A stretch of 64,000 nt of DNA from Vigna angularis (GCF_016808095.1 NC_068972.1:20824289-20888288); one strand, 5' to 3'. Shown: positions 36,576 through 49,999, numbered from the stretch's first letter. Notes: a model not told the origin generated them from the letters alone. Translations and numbers: made by a program.

Positions 36576-39559
36576 CATGCACACGAGGCCCTTGCTATTG
36601 CTAAGGTGCTTGCCGAGCGGTTTGAAATCTACTCCCAATGTCTAATGGTGCTAACCTTCCCCTTGGCCATAGTTGGCCTCGCCTGAAATATAATGCAGAA
36701 ACCATTCATAATTTAATAATGTATTCATATTGTGTATAACAAATCCATTTTTCAAACATATGTAATTAATACCTTAATCAAGTCATCCCAAATTCCATCC
36801 TTTACTTCAAATCTCAATGGTATGTCGTTCCAAGAAAATCCACTCAATGACACAAATAGTCATGTACCTCATGCCACTTGTCTTTCAAAATCTTGTGGCG
36901 ACTTTTGACATTACTTTTACTAATTACAACATACCCACAAGTGTGAAGGTTATCAACAATGTTATTGTAAGTTTGGGTTGTCCAACTTCCATCAACCCTA
37001 TTTCCCAAATGTGATTCCTCGAGCATGGCATGCAAAAGTCGTGTGTCTATGTCCTCTGTCCATTTTATAAACTCTCTTGAACCATCAATCGACTCCATGA
37101 CGACTCCCTTACCCCTGTTCATTTTAAACCTATTTCATAAACAAAATGATAACAAGTTAAGTTTAAATAACCATAAAACTAATTTCTTGTCATTACAAAC
37201 AACATAGTCATACAACCAATCAATTACAAGAACTACGAGTTTTGATAATCTCTCCACATTTCATCTGCTATCAAATCCCTAATACTACTATCAAGCTTAT
37301 AATCTTTTTCACGAACTTGAGATGATGTTGTATAGTCTTCCCTTTCATTCAATTCATTATCAACCTCATCAAGTAATAAGTCATCGTTATCCACGCCACG
37401 AAGGAAGTTGTGTAGGATACAACAAACTAATATAATGTCTGTCATTGTTTCCAACCCATAATGTGGTTCAGTGCCACTTGCAATGATAGGGAACCTTTTC
37501 TTCAACACACCAAATGTTCTTTCAATAACATTTGTCAAGGATGAATGGCGGTGGTTAAAGAGCTCGCATGGATTTTGTGGTCCTCTACGTGTAAATTCTT
37601 TAAGGTGATATTTGACACCTCTATATAATGTAATAACTGTGCTTTTGAACATAAATCCAGCATCGTCAAGATAGTATTTTCTACAATATTGTACATATAG
37701 CAGTATTTAGTTAATAATACCTAAGAAATTTACATGGTAATGAAGAAACTGACCATGGCGGATCACCAACAAATCAGTTCGATCAAGGACATACTTTAAA
37801 ATTCTTAAATCAGATGTTGTGCCTTCCCAACCAACTAGAACGTATGTGAGTTTCATATCAAAATCACACGCGACAAACACATTTTGAGTTGGCCAATATT
37901 TTCTTCCTCGATATCTCAGATAATCTGATATTGGCACCTGTCAACACTCAATTTTGTCCAGGTTTGTAAAAAATTGTGTTTTTATTGTTTCTTTTATTTT
38001 ACCTTTTTGTTTTATTCTATTTTGTTATATATTTAGATCTTTGCTTTTAATTCAATTTCTATTTTATTTCTTATTTTCAATTTGTTTTAATAGAGTTAAT
38101 TAATCAAAATAATTAAAAAATTGAAAAATAAAAAAAAATAAAATAAAAAAAATAATAATAAAATAAAATTGAAATAAAAAATAAAAAAATAGAAAAACGT
38201 GGAAAATGTTGTATGGGAAGCGTGTCTGAGGAGGGAGACCAGGTGGTTAAGGGAATATTTTCTAAGATTTTTTGGAAGGAGAAAGAGGGGAGACCAGGTG
38301 GTTAGAATAGGAGAATTCCAAAGATTTTTGGGGAGGATTTTGTGGGATCAGAGAAGAGAAATTTGATCAGAGGAGGAGAGGTACAAGGAACTACTGAGAA
38401 GGTAAGTCCTCATCCTTCAAGCTTCACTGCTCACCAGCGTAAATGCTTACAGTCTTGGATCATAGTATTGTTATTGGCTGGCATTTGGTTTGATGATGCT
38501 TGGTTGGGTTTTTCTGTTGGTTTTTTTTTTGGATTAAACATGTGATTATATTAGGATGTTACTTTGTCTGTTTTTGTACCTTTGTTTTCCATTCATCCAT
38601 CATCAACGTAGATTTTGGGCTTTCCCTATCCTTTCTCATAACCATCACATAGACTACAACCACGGCCTAAGGAGGAACGAGACTCTCTTCTTGACCCTCA
38701 CCAAACATCATCCACCCCGTTGAACTTAACAGAAACCATTTTTCTCCCTTACCACATAACAGACATTTTGCTCGCCACGCCTCATTGCTCCAGTCCGTCA
38801 CGCACTCACCTCCAGTACCATCCAGCACTCACCTACAACAAAACACAACAGAAAAGGGGGGCAAATACCATATGACCACGGCCATCATCTTCATCCATTT
38901 TCCTTTTCCTTTTTATCATCATTCATTCATCAGATACCCACTTCACCATCCAGATTCACCCATGGCCATATCATGACACTCACGGTTACTACCAGCCACC
39001 CTTCAACCACCGTCTGCTTCCACTCTTTCCACCAAAAGGCGCCATCAAAATCACAACCCAGAACCCACAAAACCCAGTCTTCTCTTTTTTTTTTCTCCCA
39101 TCCTCGGAATCCAATCATCCTTCCCCCCACTCACGACACAATCGTCATCAAAACCCCAAGACTGATGCCCAGAATAATACCAACGGGAGGATAGTTGTTG
39201 GCGGTGAGTTTGGATTCCGAGTAGAAGGTAGTGGCTAGCCATGAAGGGATCGGAGATGAAGGCGGAGGAAGACCCTCCCTGGGAATCGCTGTTTTCGAAG
39301 AGAGAAAAGTGGAGACGGTGGCTGGTGGTGGTTCTGGTGGCGCGAGTTGTCGCCGGCGAGGCCAAGGCGTGTTCTGGTTGAGACGACGGTGGCCGGATAT
39401 GGCAGAGGTGGCGGTGAGTTCGTGGTGCAGAGCAGGAGACCTTGGGTCTCTAGAGAAGACGTGAGCTGGGGAGTGGGAATGAGGATGAACCTCCTGAACC
39501 CCTAGAAAATTCTAGGTTAGAAATTGACCATGTGGGCCAGGCCCAGAAATGAGCGTCCG

Positions 39560-40200
39560 TCCAGGAACCTTAGGCCTCTTTTGGAACGCTCGTTATTTAG
39601 CGTTCGCTATCTCCCCACAACGAACGCTCGTTATTTAGCGTCCGTTCGCCATTTCCCAGCGAGCGCTCGTTATTAGGCTTTCATCCCCAACGTCCGTTCG
39701 ACATCTCCCCACAACGAACGCTCGTTATTTAGCGTCCGTTCGCCATCTTTACCCAACGAGCGCTCGTTATTCAGCGTTCGTTCCAGGCGTCCGTTCGCCA
39801 TCTTTCCTCAATGAGCGCTCGTTATTCACCTTTCGTTATTTAGTGTCCGTTCGCCATATCCCCACAACGAACGCTCGTTATTCAGCGTCCGTTCGCCATC
39901 TTTACCCAACGAGCGCTCGTTATTCAGCGTTCGTTCCAGGCGTCCGTTCGCCATCTTTCCTCAATGAGCGCTCGTTATTCACCTTTCGTTATTTAGCGTC
40001 CGTTCGCCATATCCCCACAACGAACGCTCGTTATTTAGCGTCCGTTCGCCATCTTTCCCCCAACGAACGTTCGTTCTCTCCCCAACGAACGTTCGTCATT
40101 CAGTTTCCATTTCTAAATGTCTGTTATATTCCCAATGAACGTTCGTTCTCTCCCCAACGAACGCTCGTTATTCTGAATCTGTCCCCAACGTCCGTTCGGC
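39560..40200 (+). repeat. Hierarchical GC-rich tandem repeat (153-bp unit)
   Basis: Words such as CGAACGCTCGTTATTTAGCG and CGTCCGTTCGCCATCTTT recur throughout. A higher-order unit of 153 bp starts with ACAACGAACGCTCG at 39711, 39864 and 40017. Because 153 is a multiple of three, a 163-residue frame (39843-40334) stays open. I regard that as a by-product of the repeat, not a gene. Confidence 0.9.
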
Positions 40201-40355
40201 CACTTCCATTTCTTTTGTTTATTTATTTTATTTTTATTTATTTTTTTTCCTTATTTTATTTTGTTCTATTTATTTATTTTAGACATCTACTTATCTTAAA
40301 ATATATATTTAATAATACAATATTTATAGTTTAAATAAAAAGAATTTACAAAAAA

Positions 40356-41226
40356 TATTTTGAAAAGGTTTAAGCACACGTGCGACCGCTCGCGTAGGCC
40401 TTGTGCTAAAAAAAACATTTTCCCTTTCTTTTACAAAAGTTAAAAATCAAATAAAAATATTTTGAAAAGGTTTAAGCACACGTGCGACCGCTCGCGTAGG
40501 CCTTGTGCTAAAAAACCTTTTCCTTTTCTTTTACAAAAGTTAAAAATCAAATAAAAATATTTTGAAAAGGTTTAAGCACACGTGCGACCGCTCGCGTAGG
40601 CCTTGTGCTAAAAAACCTTTTCCTTTTCCTTTACAAAAGTTAAAAATCAAATAAAAATATTTTGAAAAGGTTTAAGCACACGTGCGACCGCTCGCGTAGG
40701 CCTTGTGCTAAAAAACCTTTTCCTTTTCTTTTACAAAAGTTAAAAATCAAATAAAAATATTTTGAAAAGGTTTAAGCACACGTGCGATCGCTCGCGTAGG
40801 CCTTGTGCTAAAAAACCTTTTCCTTTTCTTTTACAAAAGTTAAAAATCAAATAAAAATATTTTGAAATGGTTTAAGCACACGTGCGACGGCTCGCGTAGG
40901 CCTTGTGCTAAAAAACCTTTTCCTTTTCTTTTACAAAAGTTAAAAATCAAATAAAAATATTTTGAAAAGGTTTAAGCACACGTGCGACCGCTCGCGTAGG
41001 CCTTGTGCTAAAAAACCTTTTCCTTTTCCTTTACAAAAGTTAAAAATCAAATAAAAATATTTTGAAAAGGTTTAAGCACACGTGCGATCGCTCGCGTAGA
41101 CCTTGTGCTAAAAAACCTTTTCCTTTTCTTTTACAAAAGTTAAAAATCAAATAAAAATATTTTGAAAAGGTTTAAGCACACGTGCGACCGCTCGCATAGG
41201 CCTTGTGCTAGAAAACCTTTTCCTTC
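40356..41226 (+). repeat. 100-bp tandem array, 9 units
   Basis: Units start TATTTTGAAAAGGTTTAAGC at 40356, 40458, 40558, 40658, 40758, 40858, 40958, 41058 and 41158. The spacing is exactly 100 bp after the first unit, and the last unit is partial. Each unit contains CACACGTGCGACCGCTCGCG or a one-base variant (GATCG in units 5 and 8, GACGG in unit 6), so CACGTG recurs every 100 bp. Near-identity between units points to recent amplification or homogenisation. Confidence 0.97.
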
Positions 41227-42372
41227 TTTAGTAAAAATACTAAAATATTCCCAAACTACAAGTAATCTCTCAGCTAGAACTACATAACCCTGATTTCTCA
41301 TTTTGAATGAGAATACGTAGGAGCAAGGTCAATCCTTGTCGGGCCCACAAAACTAAAAAATATATTTTGTTTATTTAGAATTTTTGTTTTAGGGATAGTT
41401 AAACATTTTGAAACCACATCACATTCGCGCATTTAGTTAAAGGTATTGCCTTCGGGCAGGCGCTGTAGGGTGCTAATACCTTCCCTACGCGTAACCGACT
41501 CCCGAACCCAGAATCTAGTTTTCGTGGACCGTGTCTTATTATTTTATGGTTTTTCCGTAGTTTTCCAGAATAAACTATGGTGGCGACTCCAAAATCTCTT
41601 TTCAAAACCCGTTTCTTTTTTGGATCTTCGTCCCGTCGCGATTCCGGTTGCGACAGCACCCTAACTCGAACACGTGTTCCATCTATGGCCCCTACACAAT
41701 CCTAAAAATATAGAATTTACAAGTCATCATAAAACTCAAAAGCATTAATGTCCTTTGATAAAATTACATCTTAATAAGTGTTCAAATCATTACCTTAAAG
41801 TACGGGTAAAATTGACTGTTGTTCAGGACATATGGATGAACCTCATTTCCTGAGGGTTAAATTAAAAATTCAGATTCTTAAAATAGCGTCTAACGAAAGG
41901 TGAATGTGTTTGCTAACGATTGACCCAGATCGATGGAAGAAAAATGTCACACTTCGGTTCTTAACATTATGACCAATTATATGAAGGAATTGAGCTACTT
42001 GTTCCTCCAATGTCGAATGAATGACCCCCTTAACTAACCCAGTTTTTTGTAGTCTCTCACAAAGATTAATAAAAGCCTTTAGGCTCATTCGAATAATGTT
42101 GCGACACCAATTAGTATGCACAAGGTACGACATTAATTGGTCCCTACGATAATCTTTGTATAGTAGGAAATTGCTTACAATACTCAAATTATTCATGTAC
42201 ATATTCAAAATATTCAACGGATGTTCAACAATGAATAACATTGTTAGTGCGACAAGTGAGGTGGTTACTGTAATTTTTGATGTAGCATTGCGACTATATT
42301 GAAGTCTATACCAACCACATCATCATCTATATCTTCATCGTCTAAATATGAGAGTTATAATTCTTCTGCCAT

Positions 42373-42770
42373 CTATATTTACTTAAAGATATATAAACAC
42401 TATTACCAATATCACAATACCATAATGAAGTCCAATTAACATTTTAACAACTTCATACGTGCAACTAACATAAACATTATAATTTAAGTAATGTATAACA
42501 CATTCAACATTACATACAATTTAGTAATGTATAATACATTCAACATAATATAAAATTTAAGTAATGTATAATACATTTAACCTAACATACTATACGCTTA
42601 TTACCAAATTCATCCATTCATCTACTAATTAAAAATAAACATAGTACATTCATGCATTCATATATTGATTAAAAGAACATAATACATAGGACATTCATGC
42701 ATTCATATATTGATTAAAAAAGCAAATAATATATGACATACCTCTTAAAGACTTGTCAAGATTTAAAGCA
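42373..42770 (+). repeat. AT-rich short tandem duplications
   Basis: Three copies of GTAATGTATAAYACATT-type sequence (about 42488, 42525 and 42561) lie here. Two copies of TTCATGCATTCATATATTGA (about 42650 and 42694) follow. They lie just upstream of the transposase start. Confidence 0.75.
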
Positions 42771-44940
42771 AGATTGAACCAAAATTATTCCTACTAAGAA
42801 ACTTAACATTATATGACAATTTTATATGATACAATGCTTTAACAAAACAGAGGATAACTTCTTAAACATCATCTACCTTCAACCAACTCAATAGAATGCT
42901 TCAACAATGCTTCAATCTCAAATGAAACACCAGCTTGGCTCCCCTTCATAGAGGCACCACAAATCAACCACAAACTACAATTTCTCTCATGCAAAACACC
43001 TACTGAACCTTCTACATAGCACACCTCCACAAACTTGGCACATCTACACCTTCACAGCTCCCTAGCATGCCTTCAGCTTCACAGCTGGACCACAAGGCAG
43101 GAATATTGCTCACCTAAAGCAGCTAACCAACCTGCTTAGCACACCTCTACCACCTTTAGCAGCCACCCTCGTCCTTCGTAACACCTGCAAGACATAAACG
43201 TTGTTAGCAATTCTTCTTCAGCGCGCATGATGTTTAACAATCATGAAGGTCAAATGATCAAGGTCTCACAATGATCTTCCCCTCACAAAAACTTCACCAA
43301 CTCCATCACCTTCACATAGGTTGAACACCTTCAGAAGACCTCCACGAGCTTCACGTAACACTTGCAACACGTACACGGGCATAACATACAACAAACTCCA
43401 TGACTCCCACTGTAGCATGGACTCTCGGGTTGCTAGATGAACTCTAGGAGACTTTGTGCATCACTTAGACCTTGCTAGGGCGCGGTTGGAACCGAATCCA
43501 AGCCTCTCCAAAGGGCTACAATGAAATACAATGGTGGAACCGAATCCGGACATGAGGGAGTCAAATACAACATCAAGTTTGTATGCTTTAATGCCCTGAA
43601 ACTGAATCCAGGACGATGAATCGAATACAACATCAACTTGTATCTCTATTAAGCCTTGGAACCAAATCCATCAAAAGTGGAACCAAATACACCCAACAGT
43701 TGTATTTTTTCTATGAGTGGAACCAAATACTGCGTAGACTGGAACCGAATCCACGCGTGAATTCTTCATCTTTGTGTATTGAACCTTACTTTCTTCTCCA
43801 TGTTCTTCATCTTCAACCTCTGATCTTCCTCTTCAACCTTCATTCTTCTTCATCTCCAACCTGCAAAAAGAAGAAAGAACTCACAAAAACATTTACCTGA
43901 GCTGAGCTTTGCTACTTGCTTGCACACAATAGTTCCCTTCACCACATACACCCGCACACCACAATACACCAATCTGCCTCAAAGTAAATACACCAACTTC
44001 AGTTAATACATTACTCAACCATACCAACCAGAGAATGTATTATTAATGTGTCTGGTGGTCAAAAGTTTACCAATTCAAAGCTGCGAGGAATCTTATCTAT
44101 GTTTTTGCTGTGTGTGATTGTATCAAAGCAGAGAATCTCTACACATAACAAGCTAGGGCACACGAGGTGTTGTAGCCATTTTAACTCGTGACCTAACACT
44201 GTTTCACTCTATGTAAACACAATGCATGTTTACCAAAAGATAAAACAATGCCTTTTATTATTAACCAACCTTGGAATCGATTTGGTTATACTTGGAATTG
44301 ATTACCATTAATTTTGCATGGAGAGGTTATGGTATTTTAGAAAAGTGTGAAGGTAAAGTCGATTTTTACATCAAATCAGCTCAAATATGAACAAATGCGC
44401 GAGATAAGTAAAAAGTGTAAATCCTGCAAATCTTCGTAAATTCCTCCTCGCTGATCCCTCCAAACGAACAACCATAATCTCGCAAATCAATTTTTCTTAA
44501 TTATCTTCAACAGTAAATTCCTCTAAAGCGAAGACAACAACAACGTATGTTTAACATATATACCTTAACAAATAAAATATTTGTATGACTATTATTAAAT
44601 TTCTAAGAAAAAGACTCTTAAACTTTATATTTTTAAACTTTACTTTTTTTTAACTTTTTTTAACTTTATTTAATTTTGATAAGTATGCTATTTTTAAACA
44701 CAATAATAAAAATAAATGTCTATTAAAAATATAAAATAATAAATATGGTTTATTTAAGACAAAAATGAACTAAATATTCATTTAAAAATGAAAAAAGATA
44801 TAAATAATATTTTATTAAAAAATAAGGAAGATATGTTTTTTTTAAAATAATAATTCATTAAAGAAAATAAAGAAGATATATGTTTTTAAATTGAAAAAGG
44901 AAGTGATTACTATTTCACCTAACTTAAGAGTAAGGTGTAC
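42771..44940. other. Non-coding, probably retrotransposon-derived
   Basis: The part 42840-43420 is CA/CT-rich. The part 43480-43760 repeats GGAACCGAATCCA and GAACCAAATAC-like words at least six times. The part 43760-43870 is CTT-rich. Nothing has a recognised domain; the 94-residue frame at 43616-43900 covers the repeat. The last 400 bp before RPS15 are AT-rich and may include its upstream region. Confidence 0.4.
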
Positions 44941-44986
44941 ACTAGTGATTTCTGTTGACCGAGCATAGTGTAAAAGGTGGCCGCAA

Positions 44987-44995
44987 AAACCCTAG
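44987..44995 (+). promoter_or_regulatory. Telo-box (AAACCCTAG) upstream of RPS15
   Basis: The motif AAACCCTAG lies 28 bp upstream of the RPS15 start codon, probably in the 5' leader or core promoter. Telo-boxes are frequent in plant ribosomal-protein gene promoters and go with expression in dividing cells. No clear TATA box is seen in the 100 bp before it. Confidence 0.6.
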
Positions 44996-45022
44996 CCATT
45001 GAGCGCGAGTGTGGCAGCAGCA

Positions 45023-45880
<858 letters not shown>

Positions 45881-47084
45881 TGTCATATCAAACAACTCTT
45901 TTTGTTAATGTCCAACTTTATGTTGGTTTATGGGAACTAGTTTAATCAAATTTGTTGTTGATTTTGTTTTTCCTTCTGTTATAGTTTGATTTTTATTAGT
46001 ATGGCGTATTTTGAAATTGCTCTAGTATGGGCCTTAACAGCATAGGACCAAATCATTTCTACACCGCGTTCAAATTTTGTATTGTAATGCCGGAGGTTAA
46101 TGTCAATTTTGTTCAGGGAAATTTATATTACAAGGCTTGGCACTGATTGCTGAAATCCTCACTACTAACCCAATGATTTGTTGGGAATACAGTCTATCAA
46201 AATACTTAAAAATATGTTTTTATGAGCCTGTTGCTATTACTCTGATTAGGAGGGAGTTTAGTCTTTTAACTTCCTCATTTCAATCGATCGCCCAGCTTGC
46301 ATCCTCAAACCATCACTCTTTTCTTACCATTTTTTATGTGTTTCCACATTTTTAAGCACAACACTAGTTGTACTCATAACTTTGTTGGCAATTACTTTTT
46401 GTCAATTCCTAGAATCGGTAGTGGTAATTCTTATTTCACGAGTTTAATCTTGACTGTTATTTTCATGAGACTAGGTTGTTTAAGAAAAATTGCATTCTTT
46501 TTGCTAGTAAAAGGATTAAATATGTTTTTGAGATTTAAGTGAGTATCCAATTTTACTCCTTCCAGAATTTTGTTTTTTTAATGGTCTTCAACGTATTTAA
46601 TAGCAACCTTTTTTAGTCTCTGCCAACGATCTCTGCCTATTTAGTGGTGAACATGGCTGACAGGGTTTGACAGTTATGCCACGGCACTTTAGTAAGCCCA
46701 TGTGTGCACCGGAAGTGACCTCGAAAGTACTTTTGATCGGAATATCAAACTCTAGCTATTTTCGAAATTGGAATTTACTAGTTCATTTTGTTCCTCTTTT
46801 CCTCATTATAACATCCCTTCACTATTGATGTCAAATTTTATCACTAATGTTTGCCTCAGTGCATAAAGTAGATGTTGAAATATGAATAACTCTTTTGAAG
46901 GGGCACATGATGTTCTCTGACTTTTGTTTTTAAATCAAATGAATAAAGGTGTTCCTTTTAATGTCTACTTTGTGTTGGATCTTGGTTAAATAATTGATGG
47001 ATATTCTAGTTTGGAGGCGTCTTGCTGCATTTAAAATATGCTTAAGGGCAAGCCACATCTGACAATAATAGAATAAAAATCACG
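45881..47084 (+). other. RPS15 3' region and intergenic DNA
   Basis: A T-rich stretch with TTTTGTATTGTAATG (about 46073) could serve the 3' end of the RPS15 mRNA. Beyond 46100 there is no supported gene. Frames at 46137-46355 and 46297-46542 have no domain. Confidence 0.45.
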
Positions 47085-47890
47085 TACAAAAGACTTCTTG
47101 AGGCGTGTAAATAATTGTCCTTAAGGACTTATCCGGTGTATTGGCAGCAACAAAATTGATGGAAGCACAAGACTCGAAGATGCAACGTTCCGCAAGAATT
47201 GGAACGTGCACAACCAAATCAACATTAGATATTTTGCAATATCTGTGTAACGACACACTTTTTATAACAATCTCTCATATATTGCAAAATATATATAAAA
47301 ACGAAAGAGAAATAAAATTATTCTAGGTCTCACAAGATGTATTGCATTAAAACTGGTATAGCAAGCTATAAGAATCAATCTTAGATCAAGAAACTTAACA
47401 CACAGTATAGTTGGTATAACAAGCTATATGAACCAAAGATACTTGAGTGTGTTAGAGGTTTATCAATCACAATACAACCCCACAATCCTTGCTGTTATTG
47501 CTGTGATGCGCTTACTAGGCCATGCGCGTGCCCGATATTCATGAGTGCTCTAGAGGTCATGCCAAGATCTCATGCAAGCGACCCCACTTGACACTCATAT
47601 AGGTGATTTCATCAAGTGTATGCTGCAAGTCATACACCACCCGTAAGGAATATGAAGATCATTAAAAACTTTGTTTAATTACAAAGTTTAACCTCTCAAT
47701 AATGCAGTCTCTAACACTTTCACACACACCATAGGAAGGGACATAATTGATTAAAATCAATTTAGTGCTATCAGAACAAGTGACTTGTTTTTACCCATAT
47801 GAACCTTATTCATGGGATCTCTAATCACAAAGGTTGGGTTACCATCACTTGTTTGTTTGCCAGTGGCTTAAGTCTCATTCCCCTCGATGT

Positions 47891-48750
47891 TTATAAGATC
47901 ATATTTCTTTCCAAGGGTTTTGTCAGAGGATCTGCTAGATTCCGTTCTGACCTCACATAGTTAATGGAAATAGTTCCACTCTTTAGCATCTGCTTCACCA
48001 AATTGTGTCTCAATTGGATATGTCTATTCTTCCATTGTAATTCTTGTTTTTAGCTATAGCTATTGTCGATTGGCAATCACAGTGTATTGACACCGTTGGG
48101 GTTGGTTTCATTCCTAGTGGAATGTTTGCTAAGAAGTTTTCCAACCACTCAGCCTCACTACCAGTCATCTCAAGAGCGATAAACTCAGATTCCATTGTTG
48201 ATCTTGCAATAATTGTTTGTCTGGCTGATCTCTATGTAATCGCATCACCCCCAAGTGTGAATACATAATCACTAGTGGATTTTGTCTCATCTGAATCAGA
48301 GATCCAGTTAGCATTACTGTACCCTTCTAATACAGCGGAAAATCCACTATATTCAATGACATAATCCATTGAACCTCTTAAGTATCTCATAAGCCTGAAA
48401 GTACATCCCAATGTTCTTGATTTGGACATTGAGTGTACCTACTCAATCTACCTACTGCATAACAAAAGTTCATCAAGTGCAGTAAACTCCCAATTATCTG
48501 GACATACTAAGGCTGAGATAATAATTCTCCTCTATTTTTCATTAATTTAGAATTAGCATCACAAGGGATACTCACTGATAAAGTCATAAAACCTAAACTT
48601 CTTAAAAAGTTTCTCAATATATTGTTCTTTGGATAGTAAAATACTATCTCCCTTCCTTATGATTCTAATATCTAAAATCACATTAACTTCACTCATGTCT
48701 TTCATGTCAATGTTTGATCCTAAAAACAATTTAGTTCTAACAAGAATCAT
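47891..48750 (-). pseudogene. Copia pol 3' fragment (RT end and RNase H)
   Basis: Three consecutive minus-strand frames show the copia RT tail (MILVRTKLFLGSNIDMKDMS then LSKEQYIEKLFKKF), the connection region ([20 protein letters not shown] and [10 protein letters not shown], matching the usual GYSDADWAGD with key Asp changed to Asn) and RNase H (ESEFIALEMTGSEAEWLENF). They end with NYVRSERNLADPLTKPLERN and TAA (47893-47891). Frame changes separate the parts. RT active-site and integrase sequences are absent. It is not functional. Confidence 0.8.
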
Positions 48751-48839
48751 TCTCTGTTTAACACTATTTACTCACCATTATCTCATTCAAAAATATAATA
48801 TCGGAATAGATTTTACTCAAACAATAATAAGAAAATATA

Positions 48840-49999
48840 AATAAATATAATTCAAAATAATAAATTATTTATTATTTTAACTAATCATCTCCTTACTTTC
48901 CTTTTAAAGTCTCATTCCTTTCCTTTTAAACCAAATTAATTTCTAGTGTCTAAAATAAATTTCTAGTTTTAATTCGATAGGTTTAACCTATAGCAACCCA
49001 AACCCAAGGTCCTTAGAACAAGTCGCCATTGAGCATCATGAACTCTCACCCGTAAGGAAAGGAACGACCCTCTGCTAATCAACGCAGACCCCAAAACACG
49101 CTAAGAATCAACAGGAAAGAATTTACACCAATCTCGAATCAAAACGCACAAAGTAAAGAAACCCCAAAACGATCAAGAACACGAGATTCCCAGAAACAGA
49201 GATTCACTCCGCTGCCGTCACACTGTCCACACTCATCCCGTCGTCAGTTCTGGACCAAGGGGCTTCTGCGATTCCCATCGCTACAAGAGCGTCCTCAAAC
49301 GCCATTGCGGCGCACACTGCTACGAAGAGCATCGCGCCTGGGTCACCGGAGCTCGCCTCTCGTTCCTGCGAAACCCAACCAGACCCAAGGAAAAGAGGAA
49401 AGTCTCCCTGATGTGGGATGAATCAGAACCCATAAAAGAAGAGAACTGCGCCAGAACAAAAGAAAAGAATGGGAAAACGACGCCTCGTGTTGCGAACGAA
49501 ACAAAGCCAAACGATTTGGGGAAGAAGAGGTTCCCTACAGGTCCGAACCAGTACGAAAAAGAAATCAGTTTTCTTCCCGTGAACTCCCTAGAATGGGGAA
49601 GGAGAGATACCCCACTGCTGACGCGACATAAAACCCAACTCAGGGGTCTATGCGTGAAGAAGAAGAAAATCCCATATCAATTTAGGGAACTTTCGAAATT
49701 AGGGTTTAAAAAATACTAGTACATAAGATGATTTAGAATTATAATTAAAATGATCAAGAGTTAAAAAAAACTTCTACGAACCATTATCTCTCTCTCAAGG
49801 AAAATAAATTCCTTCCAGAATTAAACACAAATCGTTAATGATCTTTAGAATTTCATGATCACAAAGACTACCAAAATTCAAGAATCATTCAAATAAAACA
49901 TCAGCATTTAATTTTCGTTTAAGGCATTCAAAATTAAATTAATAACTATAACCATCAACAATTAAAGAAGGTGAATTTTCCATACTTCTAAGAAATTTT
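48840..49999. other. Interior segment of unknown origin in the copia element
   Basis: It lies between the pol fragment and the 5' LTR. The part 49180-49720 is GC-richer and carries a 102-residue plus-strand frame (49411-49719) with no recognised domain. It may be leader sequence or a later insertion. Confidence 0.4.

Larger units (their letters stand above)
34205..37122 (-). pseudogene. PIF/Harbinger ORF1 (Myb/SANT-like), broken
   Basis: The start at 37122 opens a 92-residue exon with a Myb/SANT-like pattern of three spaced tryptophans (FIKWTEDIDTRLL, GSWTTQTYNN, KDKWHEVHDYL). A one-base frame change near 36840 leads into SLSGFSWNDIPLRFEVKDGI and a splice-donor-like AAG|GTATTAATT at about 36774. 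Downstream pieces are EHMEYIHEELIYPGF (about 35240), a frame with RRTPTFQYTKNGIWEMLSAM (34930-34850) and a tail CYDFLSENPACTKRL ending at TGA 34205-34207. It is interrupted by a hAT MITE (34325-34840) and an LTR-like insert (about 35253-36575). In intact elements this protein helps the transposase bind DNA. It lies just 3' of the transposase on the same strand. Confidence 0.75.
37939..41655. mobile_element. 3.7-kb solo LTR inside the PIF transposase
   Basis: The segment begins TGTCAACACTCAATTTTGTC and ends TCCGGTTGCGACA. It is flanked by a perfect 5-bp duplication GCACC (37934-37938 and 41656-41660). It has no gag-pol and no second LTR. TGTCAACAC starts and a GTGGCGACTCCAAAAT phrase before the end (41581-41596) fit what I recall of very long Tat/Ogre-type Ty3/gypsy LTRs; the lineage is an inference. 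Removing it joins the two transposase halves in one frame. It contains AT-rich DNA, a CCACC-rich part (38640-39480) and two tandem arrays. Frames over these parts (for example 39051-39365, 39843-40334 and 41399-41659) carry no domain. Confidence 0.85.
37233..42372 (-). pseudogene. PIF/Harbinger DDE transposase, split by a solo LTR
   Basis: The gene runs from a start at 42372 (MAEEL then a stop, and an acidic run) through a frame at 42241-41870 (EQVAQFLHIIGHNVKNRSV, a typical PIF N-terminal region). After a frame break and an intron comes an exon with the first catalytic Asp in GAIDGT (about 41681). A 3717-bp solo LTR follows. The frame then resumes with RGRKYWPTQNVFVACDFDM (37937-37707), an intron, DDAGF with the second Asp (about 37662), and NVIERTFGVLKKRFP with the Glu (about 37521). 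It ends at 37233. All three DDE residues are visible, but early stops and at least one frame change make this copy inactive. The partner ORF1 lies directly downstream. Confidence 0.85.

Noticed and set aside
39051..39365. 104-residue minus-strand frame and overlapping plus-strand frames
   Set aside because: It lies inside the solo LTR in compositionally biased sequence with no recognisable domain.
39843..40334. 163-residue open frame
   Set aside because: It stays open only because the 153-bp repeat unit is a multiple of three; the remainder is T-rich LTR sequence.
46137..46542. Additional exons or a small gene downstream of RPS15
   Set aside because: The frames lack domains, and the RPS15 reading frame is complete at 45880.
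49411..49719. 102-residue Lys/Glu-rich frame
   Set aside because: It has no domain and lies between copia LTR and pol remnants; it is kept only as part of an unassigned segment.
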